Positions 61,158-64,000 of a stretch of 64,000 bases of DNA are shown here, in pieces. The DNA lies in the NCBI GenBank assembly GCA_934565855.1, contig CAKTIO010000002.1, positions 248,001 through 312,000 of the forward strand, given 5' to 3'. The position numbers and the translations under genes were made by a program. The notes beneath the pieces were generated by a model. It was not told the origin of the DNA and ran no database searches. It saw only the letters and a list, made by a program, of their open reading frames with translations. The stretch's first letter is position 1. Each line of letters starts with the position of its first letter. This stretch comes from an uncultured Dysosmobacter sp. (lineage in GTDB: Bacteria; Bacillota; Clostridia; Oscillospirales; Oscillospiraceae).

Positions 61158-62636
61158 TTAGAGGATGATACAGATCAATCCGCCGCTTCCCTCGTTGATG
61201 ATCCGCGTCAAGGTCTCCTGAAGCTTCTTTCTGGCATCCTCCGGCATACGCTGAAGCTTTCCCTGCAGGTCCTCACTGACCAGTTCATGGAAGCTTCGTC
61301 CAAAGATATTGGACTGCCAGATCTTCCTGGTGTCCCCCTCAAATTCCTGCAGCAGATAATTGACCATATCCTCCGACTGCTTTTCGTTGCCAACAATAGG
61401 CGATACCGCTGTTTCAATATCTGCCCGGATCATGTGAATGGACGGAGCACTGGCTTTCAGCCGGACGCCATAGCGTCCTCCCTGCTTCACAATTTCCGGT
61501 TCCTCCAGCTTCAGCTCCTCAATTCCGGGAACCACGATCCCATATCCCGTCTCCTTCACGTCCCGCAGTGCGCCTGCCACCTTATCGTATTCCGACTTTA
61601 CAGCGGCAAGTTCTGTCAACAGCTCCATCAGATCTCCGTCATCCTGAACGGAAAAGCCAGACCGCTCTGACAGCGTGTGATAAAACAGCTCACGGGGCAG
61701 TCGAAGCTCCACTGTGGCAATGCCCGTTCCCAGGTCCACTCCTGTAATTTTCGCGCTCTGGATATCCTCGCAATTTTCCAGACAGGACACCATCTGCCCG
61801 GATTCCCGGATATGAAACAGATGGGTCGCGCCCTCCCGCACCGCAGCATACAGCTCACTCTTGATAGGATGCTCCGCCGGAAGCGCATCCACCCACGATG
61901 GCAGAAACAGATCCATTTCCTGCATGGGAAACTCATAAAGCACCGCTTTTAAAATGTCTGCCACCGCCTGCTCATCCAGCTCCAGGCAGTTTACCGGCAT
62001 ACACTGTACCCCATATCTGGAGGAGATATCCTTACTGATAGACACTGCCCGCTCTGAATCCGGTTCATCCGAGTTTAGCAATACAATAAACGGTTTCTTT
62101 AATTCCTGAAGCTCCCGGATCACACGCTCCTCCGCCTCCAGATAATCCTCTCTCGGAATCTCGGAAATCGTTCCATCTGTAGTAATCACGATGCCGATGG
62201 TGGAATGCTCCGCGATCACCTTTTTTGTACCAACCTCAGCTGCCTCTGTCAAAGGGATTTCATAATCAAACCAGGGTGTGGTCACCATACGGGGCGCGTC
62301 ATTTTCATACTGTCCCATTGCCCCTTTGACCATGTAACCAACACAATCAATCAGGCGGACCGAGCAGGCAGCTCCATCCGGCAGCTGGATCTGCGCGGCC
62401 TCCTCCGGAACAAATTTAGGCTCTGCTGTCATGATCGTGCGTCCAGAGCCGCTTTGCGGCAGCTCATCCCGGGCACGCTCCTTCCGATAGACATTTTCAA
62501 TGTTCGGGATCACCTGCGTCTCCATGAAACGCTTGATAAATGTGGACTTTCCCGTTCTTACCGGTCCAACGACCCCGATGTAGATATCTCCGGCTGTCCG
62601 CGTGGCAATGTTCTGGTAAATTGAAAGATTCGTCAT
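61158..62636 (-). CDS. spoIVA: Stage IV sporulation protein A
   Basis: 492-aa spore-coat morphogenetic ATPase that polymerises on the forespore surface to anchor the coat. TRAFAC-like P-loop YIGVVGPVRTGKST lies at about residues 20-32, with DCVGYMVKGAMGQYE as the Walker B/switch region, and the C-terminal SpoVM-binding domain ends in the conserved GSGGLICIIL. Full length. ATG 62636 is the family start; the longer frame to 62663 was rejected. A consensus sigma-E promoter lies upstream. Confidence 0.97.
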   Translation of the reverse strand: MTNLSIYQNIATRTAGDIYIGVVGPVRTGKSTFIKRFMETQVIPNIENVYRKERARDELPQSGSGRTIMTAEPKFVPEEAAQIQLPDGAACSVRLIDCVGYMVKGAMGQYENDAPRMVTTPWFDYEIPLTEAAEVGTKKVIAEHSTIGIVITTDGTISEIPREDYLEAEERVIRELQELKKPFIVLLNSDEPDSERAVSISKDISSRYGVQCMPVNCLELDEQAVADILKAVLYEFPMQEMDLFLPSWVDALPAEHPIKSELYAAVREGATHLFHIRESGQMVSCLENCEDIQSAKITGVDLGTGIATVELRLPRELFYHTLSERSGFSVQDDGDLMELLTELAAVKSEYDKVAGALRDVKETGYGIVVPGIEELKLEEPEIVKQGGRYGVRLKASAPSIHMIRADIETAVSPIVGNEKQSEDMVNYLLQEFEGDTRKIWQSNIFGRSFHELVSEDLQGKLQRMPEDARKKLQETLTRIINEGSGGLICIIL

Positions 62637-62676
62637 ATCATCCCGTCCTTTTCGGCGTTCCATGCGTTATGGTAAA

Positions 62677-62706
62677 ACTGTATGTCATCCGGGTCTAAAA
62701 TATGAC
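62677..62706 (-). promoter_or_regulatory. Sigma-E promoter of spoIVA
   Basis: GTCATATT (62706-62699), 14-bp spacer, CATACAGT (62684-62677), essentially the B. subtilis sigma-E consensus and located about 40 nt before the start codon. Confidence 0.8.
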
Positions 62707-62789
62707 AGGCTATCTATACACCCTGCAGGATTGTGTGATTTGTTGAAAACCGTTGAATATTCTTCTTTGTTCTTGCGTAAAATGCCATA

Positions 62790-62818
62790 TTTACAACAGT
62801 GTTTTAGTATGGTAAACT
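62790..62818 (+). promoter_or_regulatory. Promoter of the amino-acid ABC transporter operon
   Basis: TTTACA (62790-62795), 17-bp spacer, TAAACT (62813-62818); the ATG follows about 50 nt later behind GGGAGG. Confidence 0.55.
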
Positions 62819-62868
62819 GCTAATGAACTAAACGAGTAGAACATCTGCTCAAACGGGAGGATTGCAAT

Positions 62869-63792
62869 ATGAAAAAGAAATGGTTGGCATTGACCTGTGC
62901 CGTTGTTATGGTCGCTTCTCTGGCAGCATGCGGAAACAGCTCCAGCGGTTCCAGTGCCGCATCCGGCAACGCCGCTTCTTCGTCTGCTGCGGCATCCGGC
63001 AGCGAATTTGAAAGTGCCAAGTTCGTCATGCTGGACGATCCGATTTCCACAGAACAGTACGGTATTGCTTTCAAGAAGGGCAACACGGCTCTGGCAAACA
63101 CGGTAAAGGGCGTTCTGGACGAAATGCTGGAGGACGGTACCTTTGCAGAGATCACGGAAAAGTGGGAGCTTTCCGACATGAGCTGCTATGAGGAAGCTAC
63201 GGTAAAGACACCCGATGGTGCTGAAGAGGTTCCCGAGGATACGTCCCGCACTTCCCTGACCGTCGGCTTTGACGCAGAGTATCCCCCTTATGGCTACAAG
63301 GATGACAGCGGAAACTATGTAGGCTACGATCTGGACCTGGCTCAGGAGGTCTGTGACCGTCTGGGCTGGACCCTGAATCTTCAGCCTATTGATTGGGATT
63401 CCAAGGATCTGGAACTGGACTCCGGCAACATTGACGTCATCTGGAACGGCATGACCATGACTGGTCGTGAGTCTGAATACACCTGGATTGGGCCGTACGT
63501 TGATAACTCTATTGTCATCGTAGTGACCGGAGATTCCGGTATCACCTCTCTGGCAGACCTTGCCGGAAAGAATGTCATTACCCAGTCCGGTTCCTCCGCA
63601 TTGACTGCACTGACCGATGATCCCGGTGATGGCAGCAACGACGCAAACCTGGAGCTTGCCGCTTCCTTCGCTGTGCTGGATCAGACGCCTGACTACAACA
63701 CCGCCTTCATGAATCTGGAATCCGGCGTGGATGACGCCATTGCTGTGGATATCGGCGTTGCCAACTACCAGCTGGCAGCCCGTAATGGATAA
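62869..63792 (+). CDS. Amino-acid ABC binding lipoprotein, circularly permuted order
   Basis: 307-aa lipoprotein with signal peptide and lipobox LAAC (Cys 21), then a Ser/Ala-rich linker. Residues ~51-105 (KFVMLDDPISTEQYGIAFKK...MLEDGTFAEITEKWELSD) are what normally forms the C-terminal end of cluster-F polar amino-acid binding proteins. Residues ~129-307 (LTVGFDAEYPPYGYKDD...MNLESGVDDAIAVDIGVANYQLAARNG) are the normal N-terminal and middle part and stop exactly where the moved segment should follow. The fold could still close because the ends are adjacent in these proteins. Ligand is probably a polar amino acid or cystine. The permease gene follows. Confidence 0.85.
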   Translation: MKKKWLALTCAVVMVASLAACGNSSSGSSAASGNAASSSAAASGSEFESAKFVMLDDPISTEQYGIAFKKGNTALANTVKGVLDEMLEDGTFAEITEKWELSDMSCYEEATVKTPDGAEEVPEDTSRTSLTVGFDAEYPPYGYKDDSGNYVGYDLDLAQEVCDRLGWTLNLQPIDWDSKDLELDSGNIDVIWNGMTMTGRESEYTWIGPYVDNSIVIVVTGDSGITSLADLAGKNVITQSGSSALTALTDDPGDGSNDANLELAASFAVLDQTPDYNTAFMNLESGVDDAIAVDIGVANYQLAARNG

Positions 63793-63813
63793 GACCAAAC
63801 AGCACTAAAAAAC

Positions 63814-63850
63814 CGGAAGGGACGCAGGGTTTTCCCCTGCGCTCCTTTTC
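63814..63850 (+). terminator. Intra-operon hairpin between binding protein and permease
   Basis: GGACGCAGGG-like stem pairing with CCCTGCGCTCC, loop TTTTC, then TTTTC. It lies between the binding-protein stop and the permease start, where a partial terminator commonly sets the excess of binding protein. Confidence 0.6.
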
Positions 63851-63875
63851 GGCGTTTTAAGGAGTTTACAAACTT

Positions 63876-64000
63876 ATGAATTTATCAAGCCTGATCCTCC
63901 AGCTTTTGTCCGGTCTGGGCAATACGCTGCTCCTCTTCGTGATGACACTGGTACTTTCTCTGCCGCTGGGCTTGCTGGTCACCTTTGGGCGAATGTCCAA
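63876..64000 (+). CDS. Amino-acid ABC transporter permease (5' part)
   Basis: Open frame from ATG 63876 (AAGGAG 12 nt upstream) running off the window end, at least 41 codons. The start MNLSSLILQLLSGLGNTLLL and the following hydrophobic stretch (VMTLVLSLPLGLLVTFGRMS) are typical of the first helix of HisM/GlnP-type permeases, in which GxxxTLxxxxxSxxxGxxxGxxR is conserved. It follows its binding protein. Confidence 0.85.
   Translation, partial: MNLSSLILQLLSGLGNTLLLFVMTLVLSLPLGLLVTFGRMS

Overview
This 64 kb window is an ordinary chromosomal segment of an endospore-forming, low-to-mid GC Clostridia, most likely an Oscillospiraceae-type gut anaerobe (Flavonifractor/Oscillibacter/Lawsonibacter-like; inferred from gene content and protein style, not from a database search). 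It carries a dense set of sporulation genes (sigH, spoIIM, spoIID, spoIIAA-spoIIAB-sigF, spoIIGA-sigE, spoIVA and a second spoIIM-like gene) and anaerobe-style housekeeping genes. It contains no rRNA, tRNA, IS element, prophage or CRISPR array that I could recognise. Coding density is about 90 percent and base composition looks uniform.

Layout. 1-8.4 kb, minus strand: zinc-ribbon protein, sigH, a ruvC-ruvA-ruvB-glmM operon, an ECF sigma/DUF4179 pair, xerD and spoIIM. 8.7-13.4 kb, minus: small membrane protein, yajC, tgt, queA, spoIID. 13.6-18.1 kb: asd (plus), an ABC-F ATPase and tyrS (minus), with a tyrosine T-box leader. 18.1-25.1 kb, minus: a long transcript that appears to start with an OLE-type structured RNA and continue through an oapA-like membrane protein gene, dxs, tlyA, nadK, argR and recN. 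25.2-31.8 kb: FAD oxidoreductase, U32 peptidase, mltG, a divergent 48-aa Cys-rich peptide, a dTMP-kinase-like gene, a TagA/WecG glycosyltransferase and a DMT exporter. 31.9-38.9 kb: 3-methyladenine glycosylase, HAD hydrolase, pcrA, and a DHHW/MBOAT/DUF4358 polymer-acetylation cluster. 39.0-41.4 kb, plus: a LexA-box promoter driving an unrecognised 43-aa membrane peptide, a radical-SAM DNA repair/modification protein and a DUF4130-type DNA metabolism protein. 41.3-48.5 kb, minus: spoIIA operon, valS with a YcxB-like gene under a valine T-box, sigE, spoIIGA, DUF951 and a 31-aa membrane peptide. 48.6-53.6 kb: S1-domain protein, rarA, nth, a three-gene unknown cluster with a sigma-E-like promoter, and a membrane-anchored protein. 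53.6-60.2 kb: wecB, tagO-like gene, trpS (minus); gltX, spoIIM-like gene, asnA (plus). 60.3-64 kb: coaX and spoIVA (minus), then an amino-acid ABC binding protein and the start of its permease (plus).

Most notable: (1) a probable OLE RNA/OapA ribonucleoprotein locus heading the dxs-tlyA-nadK-argR-recN operon; (2) an SOS-controlled operon led by an unannotated 43-aa single-span membrane peptide; (3) an amino-acid binding protein whose domain order appears circularly permuted; (4) an uncharacterised three-gene cluster behind a sigma-E-type promoter matching the one at spoIVA; (5) ruvC apparently starting at CTG. All calls come from reading the sequence; no searches were run.
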